Notes: generated from the sequence alone by a model not told the origin. 50,406 nt of DNA from Bacteroidales bacterium UBA3290 (GCA_002361615.1 DETK01000047.1:1-50406); one strand, 5' to 3'. Positions 31,514 through 41,352 are shown, counted from the stretch's first letter. Translations and numbers: made by a program.

Positions 31514-34500
31514 TTATTTCTTAAATAAATTATCCCATGCCGTTCTAACTCTCTTTGCGTTTTCTCCTTCATAATTAATCACAACAACATCCCAACGATT
31601 GTCGTTAAACAACACTAGAAGATGACCTTTAATTTTTCCTCCTAAAGTACCATATAGAACTTCCTCGTAGTCTTTTGGTGTCATCCCTATATAAAGATTA
31701 CTATTTTCTTCTACTTCTATACTGCGGAAGACAGTTTTTCTTCTATCACTTGCGAAATCACGACCATCATAATTAAACTTTCTATATGCAAATTTTAAAT
31801 TTTTGAAATAGAAACTATTATGAGGGATAGGACGTACCTCTTGAGATAATAATTGATTATCTTCTGAATAAGTAGAGTATTCTATTATTAAATCATCAAT
31901 TCTTTTATACAATTCATATTCTAATGATCTATTATTATTAAATAAAGAATTTACAATTTTTCCAAATAGACTATAATACAGCCCTGTTTCAATATCAAAA
32001 TACGTGTAACCTAATTCAGTATAACCTTTTTCTATTCGTTCTTCTTCAGATAAATGACCTTCATAATACTCATACCGCTTAATACCAAATTCGTCATAAT
32101 AGCTATACCAATTAGTCCCTAATGGATCGATAAAAAACAAAGGATTATCAGAGCAGTAATTATATATAGTCAGCCCATAATACTTCTCCGCCATCGGATC
32201 CGGAATCGTCCATCGTCCGATTCTCGGGTCATAGTGCCGTGCTCCGTAGTCGAGCGTACCGAGATACGAGCTGCCGATGGTGTAGTTTTCCAGTTCCTTA
32301 CCGTTGTAAAGGTAGCGATTATTCGTGATATTCGCATCACTGAATGCCAGGCCGAAGGGATAATAATCAGTGGATTGCAGGACTGTACCGCTGCTGTTGA
32401 CCACTGACCTAACGTTGCCGAGATGGTCGGTGATGTTGTACTGAGCAGTATAGGTGCCTGTACTTGGATTGCGTGTCATCTGGCCGTTGGGGGTCAGGAT
32501 GTAGTCGACGGCCAGGCTGGCGTTGTAGATGAAGTCGCCGCAGTAGATGTTTTTTACTGTGCCGCCCTGACTTACCGACAGCTTGTTACCTTCTGCGTCG
32601 TAGATGTACGTTACGGTACTCGTGGTGTTGCCTACTGTTTTCGGCAACTTGAGCGCATTATAGGTGACCGTCAGGCCGCGGAGGCCGTCGGTGGACATCG
32701 TGCCGTCGGCATTATAGGCGTAGGTCTTGTTCGTGCCGTTGCTCTTGAGTGTCCCCAGTTTGTTCGTTCCGCTGGTATAGGTATAGACCAGTGTTTCCGC
32801 TCGGGTGCCGGTCCTCGTCAATGACGTCAGGTTGCCGTTCGCGTCGTAAGCGGCCGTCTCGCTGTTGCCGCCGCCGTGGGTGCCCGAGGTGAGCCGGCCG
32901 TTGGTGTCATACGCATAGGCATAGGTCTGTGTGCTGCCGCCGGCGTGAGCCCATGTGGCGCTGCTGATGTTGCCCGCGTATTGGGGAGTCGTGCTCGACT
33001 CGTAGGTGTACGTGATGCCGAACTTGTCGGTGCCCAGAGATGAGGGATTATTGATGCCCGTCAGGCGGTCGCGGATGTCCCACGCATAGTTGACCGTCTG
33101 AGTCCCTGTACCCATTACCTTCGTGGCCTGCCTGCCGACGCCGTCCCAGGTGTCGGTCTCCAGCAGTGTCAGCGTCCCGCCATTGAGACTCTGTTCTGTC
33201 TTCGTCAGACGGCCGGCGTTGTCGTAGCTGTACTTGCGCAGGACGGTCGTGGTCGTGAATCCCACGGTCTGCGATTCCTTCGTCGCCGATACCTCGCCCT
33301 GGTGACGGTACTGGGTACTCCGGCGGAACGTACCTGCCGTGCCGCCCGTGTAGATGTCGCCCACCTCCTGGATCATGTCTCCGGCGGCATTATAGTAGAG
33401 GCTCGTCGTGAGCATCGTGCCCATTGCCGTAAGCTCGTTGCCGTCGAGGACCTTTGCCTTCCGGCCTGTCACCAGACCCTTGACAGCGGATGACTGTACA
33501 GACGATGAGGACTGTCCGACATCGGAGCCGGCAGCGCTGAAGGCTTTCACGCCGTTGAAGCCGTAGCTGTCGTAGTACGTGACCGTCAGTACGTCCTTGT
33601 ATGCTGCAGGTAGCACCGTGTCATTGAACGTGTAACTGATCAGCGAGCCGGAGGTGACGCGCGTCTCGTGGAACGCCTCGGTCGAATATGAGGCCCTGAG
33701 GATAGTGGCCGTTGTCGTGCTTGACACAAGGCCGGTGTACACCTCGCGGCCCATGCGGTCGTAGCGGTAGATGTGCCACTTTTCGGCGGCAAGTTCTGCC
33801 GGATCTCGCGAAGCCACGAGGCGGTCGTTGGCATCGTACACGAATTCCGTCTTCCCCTTGTCCGGAACGTAACTCTCGATGAGGCGGTTCTTCGAATCGT
33901 AGATGTAACGGTAGTACATCGTGGAGGTAAGGCTCGTGCTGCTCGGCTGGGCCTTTGGCGGGATGACCGCCACCAGCAGTCCGGCGTCGTTGTAAACGTA
34001 GCTGGTGCGCAGGTTCCCGGAACGTGTCTCCACGACATTGCCGTCGCGGTCGGTGAACGTCGTGACCGTCCTTCCGTCGGGGTCCGTGACCACCTCCTTG
34101 CTGAGCGTTCCGGCTGAATAGGCGCTGCCGCGCGTGACCACACTCGTGGAAGCCGTGATGGTCCAGCGGTAGACCGCGTCATTGCTGACGTTTGCACCGT
34201 AGTCATGCGTCACGGGATGTGTCAAGTAAACACCGGCGCCAGGGAGGTATTCTTTAAGAACTCGTCCCATCGGTGAACTCTCATACTCCTTTCTTTGCCG
34301 GGCATAGGCCGCATCCGTGGATCCGTAACGGTCCGTGTAGTATTTGTTCTGTTCAGCGACATAGCCGGTGCGGTATGCGCCGGCAGTGGAGGTGGTGTCA
34401 TAGGGCAGCCATTGGTCCGTGACGCGGCCCCAGGCATCGTAGGTATTGTACGGGAGCACGAGATCCCTTCCGCTGCCGGAGCCATAGGCCTGCACCGCCT

Positions 34501-37500
34501 GTTTCTCGCGGTACTGACCGTCGTAGTAACGGGCCACGGTGCGCCTTCTTGCCGCTGCCACCGAGCTGATGGAGGACAGGGCCGTATCCGGCGTACTGAC
34601 CTTCACGTAGCTGTTCGCGACACCAGTAGCATCCTTGTATTCAACATACAGTTTAACCTTCGTCGCATTGTCATAAGCCGTCGTCAGCCGTTGGAACTTG
34701 TCATAGGTATAGGTCTGCTTGCGGCCTGAAGGGTCGTATTCGCCGCTCACGCCGTAGAGCGCCTTGTGCGTCCGGCCGTCTGTCAGGGCGTTCGCCATGT
34801 TGCGCAACGTAGAGAGCGCGCTGGTAACCGTGGCATCCGCTGGCGTCACCGCGCCCTCGAGGCCGGAGAGCGTCGTGCTGCCGAGCGCCGAATACACCTC
34901 GCCCCAGGCCGGACCCGTCACCTTCGCCACAGGCGTCGTATGGCTGTAGCTCCAGATATAGTTCTCCGTATCGTCCTTCCCATAGACGATGCTGCGGGGG
35001 TTGCCCCACGCGTCGTACGAGGCATAGGTGATGCGGGTGTCCAGCAGGGATCCCGTGCCCTTGACATATTTCAACTCCGAAGGACGGAATAAATACCCCG
35101 CAGGAGCGTTCGTCCCAACATATCGGGCATACACGACAAGGATGGAGTCTATCTTCGTGGTACCAACCCAGCGTGTCTGCGACAGGGGTCTTCCCACCGC
35201 ATGGCGTCCCACCAGGGAATCCTTCATCGCGCCGTAACCGGACGGGGCGCAGAACGGATAGGTGAACGACATCTTGCTCACGCGGCCGTCGCTGCGCGTC
35301 GTGGAGACAGCGACGGGATAGTGCCAGGACTTGTTCAGTGTATATCCCACTGACCTGTCGACAGTGAAGGCTGTCGTCGAGACCGTGCCTCCACTGGTGA
35401 TGCCGAAAGTCTCCACGGTCTCGCCAGCCGGGTAGCGATAACCACGCGAGGAAGTATAGAGGTAATAGTACAGCGGTGCCATGCCGTCCGGGCCGTTGTT
35501 TGCATACAGTCTCCGGATGGCCCAGTAATCTGGAATGAGCCCGCTGTCGTAATTGGCGCTTGCCTCAGGATAATTGTAGTATACTCCATGATAGAAGCCC
35601 AGATTCGTCAGCACGGCAGTCGAGTCTTGGATATATTTGTAAGTAGTGCGACGTACGAGTTTGTCCGTGCCCTTGTATTCCTCTTTCTTAATGATGTACG
35701 ACGAGTTGTAACAGAGCGACTCTCCCTGCAGGTGCCACTCCTCAAACGGGAACTGCGCATCCGAAGCGTTCAGGAAGCCAGTCGTGCCCAGCGTAAAGTT
35801 CTGCGGCACGACGAATGTGCTTATCGTTTTTCCTACGGCTGTCGAACCGTCGTACACCGTCTCGGTAACCGTGTCGTAGTCAACTGCCTCACCACCGCCA
35901 CTTACGCGGCCCACATACTTGGGAGACACCGTACGCGTACGGTCCAGCGTAATAAAGACTATATAGGAGGTCTCGCTTACCGTCAGTTGGTGCGACTGGT
36001 CCGTCGTATATTTTGAAGCGGGAAGCACGCTGACGTCGCCTCCTGTGTAAGTGTAACCGAGTTTACGCAACACCGTATTGTCCTTGTCCCTGTACTGGAT
36101 GGTCTTGATGCGAAGGCCGGGGCCCTTGCCTGCCGTAACTGTCTCGCCACGCTCTTTCGTGTAGGTGTTCGGCTCGAAAGTGAACTCGGTCTTGCCTCCT
36201 CCAGGGTACGTGATCGTCTTGAGGATGTTGTGAAGGATGTACGTGGAGTCCGGCTCACGATGACCGCCGTTGCCAAGCAGGAACGACGTGCTGAAGTTGT
36301 GGCCCTTGGCAGAGAATGAGCGGGAAGGCAGGAAACAGTTCTGGCTAGACGTCGTACCGTTGAAATAACCCCACCAGTCACAGGATGGAGCATTTACCGT
36401 GCCGCTCACCACACTGTTGTAAGCCAACGAATAAGTCTGTACCGCCGTACTGTCCGAGTTACGGACCACGACCGATGAGAGCAGGCGGGAGCTCGTGTTG
36501 ATGTTGTTGACAGCCGTGCCGAAGCTGATGCTGCGCACCAGCGCACCGCTCGCATCATGGATGCTCAAACCACTGATAAGGTTGTTGGACGTGAAGAAGA
36601 TCACCTTTCCCTGCGGCCACTCGATCGTCGAAGGGTATACGTTCCGGAAGGCCGTCAGCGAGTAAGGGCTCTCCGCGTTCTCGCCCGTTGGGTAATAGCG
36701 GTTCAGGTATTCATTCGCAGCCTCCATGTCAGTTGACGATCCTGCCGTCCAGAACAGCATGACGGAATCCTGAAGGCGGTACCACTGGTCTTGTCCCGAA
36801 CTGTAGGTGTAGTTGCCGCTCCGCGTGTACGTGAACGTCACCTTGTTGCCAGCATCATCTTCCGCCTCTCTCAGCTGCCAGCCCGTGGCGTAGGTAGTGC
36901 CGCCAAGCGGGTCGTAGGTGCAGTATTCGATATACGAGGCGTCCGACGAGGTGGGCGTCGTGGAAGCCGAGCCGCTGCCGAAGCGGTAGCGTGTGCCCTC
37001 GCCGTCGAGGATCTCCAGACCCGTGAACATCGCCGCCACGCCGCTGCCGTTGTATTTCGTCGTCCTGTCTACCTTCCAGTTTACCGAAGGAGAGAAATGT
37101 CCCGTGTACGTCCCGGAACTCTCCGTCAGGTAGAACGACGCCGCGCCCGACGGCGTGCTCATCGTGAACTCGTCCTTCTCCGTGTCGTAGTAATGACTTC
37201 CGTGCCAGCCATAGATGCTCGAGATCGTATACTGGTCGCTGCTGTTGCGCAACTGGTCGAAATACGTGTCCTCGTCGGCCTGGTACCACTCCGACGCCTC
37301 GTCAGGCTTTCCCTTAATCACCCGGTTGACGCTGCCACCCACGTCCAGCACCCACCCGAAACCCACGTTCGGCGCCACGCTCTTGTCCACCTTCGCATTC
37401 GTCGTCGAATACCGCAGCACGATCGGAATCGTAATCTTCCCGTACTGGATCGTATACAGCGGTATCGAGATGTCCGGCACACCCTTGTTCCCCTCCACCG

Positions 37501-37669
37501 GATAGTTCACTGCATCGTGCAGCGCCGCTGCCTCTGGAGACAGAGCGATGTAGTTCACCTTGTCCAATGAGATCGGGTCCTGGGCATGGAGTGACGGAGA
37601 TAAGAATAGTAGAACCGTCAATAGTGAAATCAGGATTGCTATTTTCTGATATATGAGTTTTGATTCCAT
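31514..37669 (-). CDS. Giant RHS/YD-repeat protein with variable C-terminal tip
   Basis: The 2051-residue protein has a signal peptide (ending SLHAQ) and an N-terminal domain typical of secreted Bacteroidota RHS proteins (GVPDISIPLYTI, APNVGFGWVLDVGG). Many YD-type repeats follow (e.g. YTYDKFQRLTTAYD, YSYDNAGRLTKTEQ). The RHS-associated core comes next: DYGARHYDPRIGRWTIPDPM and DNPLFFIDPLG (Asp1848-Gly1851). After DPLG come 200 residues with no repeat pattern and strongly AT-rich coding (31514-32116), the mark of an exchangeable toxin-like tip. The tip itself is not recognised. The core would form a shell around the tip. Such proteins act in contact-dependent competition or surface interactions. 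Confidence 0.88.
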   Translation of the reverse strand: MESKLIYQKIAILISLLTVLLFLSPSLHAQDPISLDKVNYIALSPEAAALHDAVNYPVEGNKGVPDISIPLYTIQYGKITIPIVLRYSTTNAKVDKSVAPNVGFGWVLDVGGSVNRVIKGKPDEASEWYQADEDTYFDQLRNSSDQYTISSIYGWHGSHYYDTEKDEFTMSTPSGAASFYLTESSGTYTGHFSPSVNWKVDRTTKYNGSGVAAMFTGLEILDGEGTRYRFGSGSASTTPTSSDASYIEYCTYDPLGGTTYATGWQLREAEDDAGNKVTFTYTRSGNYTYSSGQDQWYRLQDSVMLFWTAGSSTDMEAANEYLNRYYPTGENAESPYSLTAFRNVYPSTIEWPQGKVIFFTSNNLISGLSIHDASGALVRSISFGTAVNNINTSSRLLSSVVVRNSDSTAVQTYSLAYNSVVSGTVNAPSCDWWGYFNGTTSSQNCFLPSRSFSAKGHNFSTSFLLGNGGHREPDSTYILHNILKTITYPGGGKTEFTFEPNTYTKERGETVTAGKGPGLRIKTIQYRDKDNTVLRKLGYTYTGGDVSVLPASKYTTDQSHQLTVSETSYIVFITLDRTRTVSPKYVGRVSGGGEAVDYDTVTETVYDGSTAVGKTISTFVVPQNFTLGTTGFLNASDAQFPFEEWHLQGESLCYNSSYIIKKEEYKGTDKLVRRTTYKYIQDSTAVLTNLGFYHGVYYNYPEASANYDSGLIPDYWAIRRLYANNGPDGMAPLYYYLYTSSRGYRYPAGETVETFGITSGGTVSTTAFTVDRSVGYTLNKSWHYPVAVSTTRSDGRVSKMSFTYPFCAPSGYGAMKDSLVGRHAVGRPLSQTRWVGTTKIDSILVVYARYVGTNAPAGYLFRPSELKYVKGTGSLLDTRITYASYDAWGNPRSIVYGKDDTENYIWSYSHTTPVAKVTGPAWGEVYSALGSTTLSGLEGAVTPADATVTSALSTLRNMANALTDGRTHKALYGVSGEYDPSGRKQTYTYDKFQRLTTAYDNATKVKLYVEYKDATGVANSYVKVSTPDTALSSISSVAAARRRTVARYYDGQYREKQAVQAYGSGSGRDLVLPYNTYDAWGRVTDQWLPYDTTSTAGAYRTGYVAEQNKYYTDRYGSTDAAYARQRKEYESSPMGRVLKEYLPGAGVYLTHPVTHDYGANVSNDAVYRWTITASTSVVTRGSAYSAGTLSKEVVTDPDGRTVTTFTDRDGNVVETRSGNLRTSYVYNDAGLLVAVIPPKAQPSSTSLTSTMYYRYIYDSKNRLIESYVPDKGKTEFVYDANDRLVASRDPAELAAEKWHIYRYDRMGREVYTGLVSSTTTATILRASYSTEAFHETRVTSGSLISYTFNDTVLPAAYKDVLTVTYYDSYGFNGVKAFSAAGSDVGQSSSSVQSSAVKGLVTGRKAKVLDGNELTAMGTMLTTSLYYNAAGDMIQEVGDIYTGGTAGTFRRSTQYRHQGEVSATKESQTVGFTTTTVLRKYSYDNAGRLTKTEQSLNGGTLTLLETDTWDGVGRQATKVMGTGTQTVNYAWDIRDRLTGINNPSSLGTDKFGITYTYESSTTPQYAGNISSATWAHAGGSTQTYAYAYDTNGRLTSGTHGGGNSETAAYDANGNLTSLTRTGTRAETLVYTYTSGTNKLGTLKSNGTNKTYAYNADGTMSTDGLRGLTVTYNALKLPKTVGNTTSTVTYIYDAEGNKLSVSQGGTVKNIYCGDFIYNASLAVDYILTPNGQMTRNPSTGTYTAQYNITDHLGNVRSVVNSSGTVLQSTDYYPFGLAFSDANITNNRYLYNGKELENYTIGSSYLGTLDYGARHYDPRIGRWTIPDPMAEKYYGLTIYNYCSDNPLFFIDPLGTNWYSYYDEFGIKRYEYYEGHLSEEERIEKGYTELGYTYFDIETGLYYSLFGKIVNSLFNNNRSLEYELYKRIDDLIIEYSTYSEDNQLLSQEVRPIPHNSFYFKNLKFAYRKFNYDGRDFASDRRKTVFRSIEVEENSNLYIGMTPKDYEEVLYGTLGGKIKGHLLVLFNDNRWDVVVINYEGENAKRVRTAWDNLFKK

Positions 37670-37830
37670 GGCGAAAGAGTGGTCGAGTCATTCTTTAAAT
37701 GCTTTCGTATCCCAATCTTGCGTTCTATCTTTAAACAATCTGACGAGAGGAATGATTGTGATCGTTTCAACAATAATTCTACGCAAGGTTTGTGACTCAC
37801 GGCATTTATTATTATTTAATTACTAGACCT

Positions 37831-39303
37831 ATGAAATATAACACCATTGTCATTCTATTGTTAATAATACTAATAAGTCTTATTGACGCTTGCGAAATCA
37901 TCCCCGAGGGTGACTCGTATTTCACGAACGATGTCTGCTTGACAAAAGCAATTAGTCCCTGTCACCTTGACGACGACTCTATTCAGCCAACAGGAGTCAT
38001 CCCAGAGAGACTTATCAAGTTGTACGTGAAATACTACATATATCCACAAGAAATTAGCAACATTTCTCCTTATGTATTTGAGGATGACACTTTGTTCTAT
38101 ATTCTTAATTTACATAAAGGCGGTTGGAAAATTATCTCCGGTAATTCCAAGACATCACCAATCCTGGCAGAATGTGGGAACGGCGCAATTGATCTTGACA
38201 ATCCCGACATTCCTGTCCAGATTATGCTAAATGATGCGAAAAACACCATGCTTTCGCTCAGTTCCTCAAAAAAAACGAAAGATTTAGAGACCTCGAGAAT
38301 ATGGAATATCCTGCAATCAATTGATACTCGTATGTTTTCGAAAAGGAACCTAGATAGATCTACAGACGATCATTGGATTCAAGTTCTTGTATCAACATCC
38401 AGTTCGACTGTTGACTACGAGAATGTGTATCATCTGATTTCAACAACGTGGGATCAGGATTCTATCTGGAATATCAAGGCCCCTATCTCCAGTGGATGTC
38501 ATTGTTTGGCAGGGTGTGTATCTGTGGCATTAGCGCAATTATTCTATTATTATCATCACGAATACGGTTATCCTAACCGTTTATATCATAGTGTTTCCGT
38601 TAATAATAATCCCAATATATACCCTTTAAGAGATCAGATTATTCTTTTAGATTCCGTGCAATTATCAACACGATGGAATTATATGAGGTTAACTAGAAAC
38701 TCCAGTGGCAACTACGAATATGTGGCAGATTTGCTCGCGTATATTGGGAAAACGATTTCTACGGATTACGGATTGAGCCTTAGTTCTGCGAATTTTGATG
38801 TTCAATTTCTTCATGACTTTGATCTAACCTGCAATAAATATGAGGCGAATTCCTGCGACTTTTCAACTACCGTTCTTGATTCTGTTTTCAATTACTTAAG
38901 AGCGAGTAAACCCCTGATGGTCACAAATCGGGCAACACAAGTCGATCAGGTTGGCCATGCTTGGATAATTGATGGATTCTCGATAAAGCAAGAAACCGTA
39001 AGTACTACTTATCAATTCTATTATGTTGATGATCCTTATGCATTGAATGGTACTTATAATGGATATTCAATTGTTGGAATCTATTCCGATGATGAAATGG
39101 CATCTTTATACCCTAACTATATGAATGGGTTCCAGACAATTGATAATAACGTTCTTTATCACAAATTCTTTAGAATGAACTGGGGATTGAATAATGGGAA
39201 TTATGACAACATTCTTCAAGACCTTCAAAACTGGTACTACGGCGACACTTGTTACTCGAACGGGATTAAATCGATATATTACAATATTCGACGGAACAAT
39301 TAA
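37831..39303 (+). CDS. C10 family (streptopain-like) cysteine protease, lipoprotein precursor
   Basis: The 490-residue protein has a signal with lipobox-like end LIDAC, a long N-terminal region (about 25-200, probably a propeptide) and a C10 peptidase domain. Catalytic Cys229 sits in LAGCVSVALAQLFYYYHHEYG, of which GCVSVALAQ matches the streptopain GxCVAxAxAQ pattern. His376 sits in VGHAWIIDGF, and a trailing MNWGLNNGNYD matches the W-G-W-G-x-x-x-G region. The active site therefore looks complete. It is AT-rich. It precedes sigma factor 2 by 25 bases, so it is linked to the second sigma/anti-sigma module. I start at 37831 because the signal peptide begins there. Confidence 0.85.
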   Translation: MKYNTIVILLLIILISLIDACEIIPEGDSYFTNDVCLTKAISPCHLDDDSIQPTGVIPERLIKLYVKYYIYPQEISNISPYVFEDDTLFYILNLHKGGWKIISGNSKTSPILAECGNGAIDLDNPDIPVQIMLNDAKNTMLSLSSSKKTKDLETSRIWNILQSIDTRMFSKRNLDRSTDDHWIQVLVSTSSSTVDYENVYHLISTTWDQDSIWNIKAPISSGCHCLAGCVSVALAQLFYYYHHEYGYPNRLYHSVSVNNNPNIYPLRDQIILLDSVQLSTRWNYMRLTRNSSGNYEYVADLLAYIGKTISTDYGLSLSSANFDVQFLHDFDLTCNKYEANSCDFSTTVLDSVFNYLRASKPLMVTNRATQVDQVGHAWIIDGFSIKQETVSTTYQFYYVDDPYALNGTYNGYSIVGIYSDDEMASLYPNYMNGFQTIDNNVLYHKFFRMNWGLNNGNYDNILQDLQNWYYGDTCYSNGIKSIYYNIRRNN

Positions 39304-39316
39304 CTTGTGGAAATTG

Positions 39317-39324
39317 TATCTTTG
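39317..39324 (+). promoter_or_regulatory. -7 promoter motif for sigma factor 2
   Basis: TATCTTTG lies 4 bases before the ATG at 39329, within the 25-base gap after the C10 protease. It implies an own, near-leaderless transcript for the sigma gene. Confidence 0.55.
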
Positions 39325-39328
39325 ATGA

Positions 39329-39913
39329 ATGATTCCTGCCACTGCTGAACAGGAAAGGGCATTGATTGGCGCGCTACGCGAGGGGAAAGAAGATGCGAAG
39401 CGTGTCTTTTACGAGCAGTTCTACTTATATCTTGCTGCCGTATGTATGCGTTATGTCCAGCGGGACGAAGATGTCAAAGATCTATTGCAAGACATTTTCT
39501 TAAAGATATTTACATGTTTTAATCGGTTCGCATACCGCGGATCAGGGTCTCTTCAAGCCTGGAGTCACCAGATTGCAGTCAATGAATCCCTGATGTACCT
39601 CCGGAAACGGAGAAGACATCCCACTGTGCCAATCGAATGGCACGATAAACAGTACGAAGACGATGATGATTATACCGAAGATCCCTCAATTGAAGACATT
39701 CCGCCTCAAGTGCTTCTTGAGATGATCCGCCGCCTGCCTGACCGATATCGGACTGTATTCAACCTATTTATTTTTGAAAACAAAAGCCATCGGGAAATAG
39801 CCGCCCTGCTTCATATCAAGGAAGACAGTTCCGCTTCAAATCTTCACAGAGCTAAAGTTCTTCTATCCAAATGGATAAAGGATTATTTGAATCATAATAC
39901 CCATGGAAGATAA
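39329..39913 (+). CDS. ECF-type RNA polymerase sigma factor 2
   Basis: The 194-residue protein is a paralogue of sigma factor 1, with the same opening MIPATAE. Region 2 runs from about residue 20 (FYEQFYLYLAAVCMRYV, then DVKDLLQDIFLKIF) and region 4 lies at about 130-185 (RLPDRYRTVFNLFIFENKS, HREIAALLHIKEDSSASNLH). The linker carries an acidic run (YEDDDDYTED) absent from sigma 1. It overlaps the anti-sigma gene by 11 bases. The amino acids are close to sigma 1 but the codons are much richer in AT, so the two modules diverged in different genomic backgrounds. Confidence 0.93.
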   Translation: MIPATAEQERALIGALREGKEDAKRVFYEQFYLYLAAVCMRYVQRDEDVKDLLQDIFLKIFTCFNRFAYRGSGSLQAWSHQIAVNESLMYLRKRRRHPTVPIEWHDKQYEDDDDYTEDPSIEDIPPQVLLEMIRRLPDRYRTVFNLFIFENKSHREIAALLHIKEDSSASNLHRAKVLLSKWIKDYLNHNTHGR

Positions 39914-40970
39914 ATGGAAACAGAAATTCAGGGACAAGTTTGACGGGTTTCAGCCGGAAGCCGTCATTCCTGAATTTGTCCCTGTAATCCACAATAAAAA
40001 CAATTTGATATGGTTGCCAATTGCCACTATTGCCGCGGCAATCGTAACTATCATCATCTGTCTCCAAGTATATCACGGACAAAACTTAATGGTCGGTCCT
40101 ATTGTTAATCGCATGATCGTCGAACCGACAGCCGTCCTTCAGGAGCAACCATTAACTCTTCCCGTCAGGCCAATATCTTCACCAATCAGCAAGAAAGCAT
40201 TGGCATCTACTCCTTTGACTGAACCAATCATCCCCTCCACAATAGTCCTAAACGAAGATCATACGGAAACAATAGGACACGATTATCAGCAAGATACCAC
40301 TCAGCAAACAAAGCAGATTGAGAGCCCTATTCCCTTTGAATTTAATGAAACTGTCTCTGCTAAATCAGGTACGCGCGTTACGCTACAGCTAAAGGGAGCA
40401 CCTTTCATAGGAAAGACGAATGACGTGCATCCTTTTGGTAAATTTGCAGGAGTCGGAAAGGCTGATACGACATATACTTATCATTTACCTTTGAAAGCAA
40501 GCCTTTCCTTGTGCATTCCTCTTACCCCTTCCCTCTCCTTGGAAAGCGGCATCAGTTACCGATACCATTCCGCAACATGGATCTTTCGAGTCGACAATTC
40601 CATTGAGGAACAAGCAGTCTTTCGCCAACATTACGTGGGAATACCCTTAAAATTCAATTACTGTTTATTTAAACAGAAAAAGACGACTGTTTATACCGCT
40701 ATCGGGGAAGAAACGTTCTTCAGAATTCATGGGATAGAAGACCATTATCACTATTCTAATCATTGGTTCACTCGTCAACTAGAAGGACATCCCCTTACTT
40801 GTTCTCTCATTGCGGCCGTCGGGTTGGATTTTCGATTAACTCCTCATATCAGCCTTTATACAGAACCCGGCTTCTATTGGCAATTCTTGAATACATGGGA
40901 TGCTCCGGATTATTATCAGAATCATCCAGTCTCATTAGACCTTAACATCGGCATGAGATTACGTCTATAG
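39903..40970 (+). CDS. Trans-envelope anti-sigma factor with C-terminal outer-membrane beta-barrel (Dma-like) 2
   Basis: The 355-residue protein repeats the layout of the module-1 protein: a short cytosolic segment with DKWKQKFRDKFDGFQPEA, an inner-membrane helix (about 35-55, IWLPIATIAAAIVTIIICL), a Pro/Thr-rich periplasmic stretch (about 56-175) and a barrel-like C-terminus (YHLPLKASLSLCI, YVGIPLKFNYCLF, ISLYTEPGFYW, LDLNIGMRLRL). The cytosolic segments of the two paralogues share the pattern W-x2-K/P-F-x2-R/K-L/F, the probable sigma-binding motif. Serpin 4 follows downstream after the scar. Confidence 0.72.
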   Translation: MEDKWKQKFRDKFDGFQPEAVIPEFVPVIHNKNNLIWLPIATIAAAIVTIIICLQVYHGQNLMVGPIVNRMIVEPTAVLQEQPLTLPVRPISSPISKKALASTPLTEPIIPSTIVLNEDHTETIGHDYQQDTTQQTKQIESPIPFEFNETVSAKSGTRVTLQLKGAPFIGKTNDVHPFGKFAGVGKADTTYTYHLPLKASLSLCIPLTPSLSLESGISYRYHSATWIFRVDNSIEEQAVFRQHYVGIPLKFNYCLFKQKKTTVYTAIGEETFFRIHGIEDHYHYSNHWFTRQLEGHPLTCSLIAAVGLDFRLTPHISLYTEPGFYWQFLNTWDAPDYYQNHPVSLDLNIGMRLRL

Positions 40971-40973
40971 GAT

Positions 40974-41086
40974 TGCTGCCATCCACAAATCAAGCAGCTT
41001 ACGCTGCTGTTCTTCAGTCAACGGGCTTTTCTTTGTCTGCAGCATTGACTCGTACTGGTATTCCTGGATGCAGGCGTCGAGGCGTT
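40974..41086 (-). pseudogene. Chimeric scar: 3' end of hipA joined to 3' end of the SIS gene
   Basis: Bases 40974-41057 match 42704-42787 (the last codons of hipA) at 82 of 84 positions. Without a gap, bases 41057-41086 then match 44642-44671 (near the end of the SIS gene) at 30 of 30 positions. Both pieces have the same orientation and order as the intact genes, with about 1.85 kb missing between them. The stretch 41087-41352 that follows, up to serpin 4, is AT-rich and holds no gene I can support. Confidence 0.9.
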
Positions 41087-41352
41087 TGGAAACCAAAGCC
41101 ACGAAAAGATAATGTTTACGCTAATGACCATAAGCTATTTATGTATCTGACGCAAGATTGCAAATGGGTGGCATTTATTGTTTGTATTTAAAGGTAATGG
41201 CGATGGCTTCTATTTAACACCGCAATATAATATTTCGCACATATATGCCTATGACCGAACTGATATGATCATTCGCAAAAAAACTAGACCCCAACGCAAC
41301 CTTTTGCTTAATAATTACATCTATTTAATATACTATCAACTACTCAAGCATT

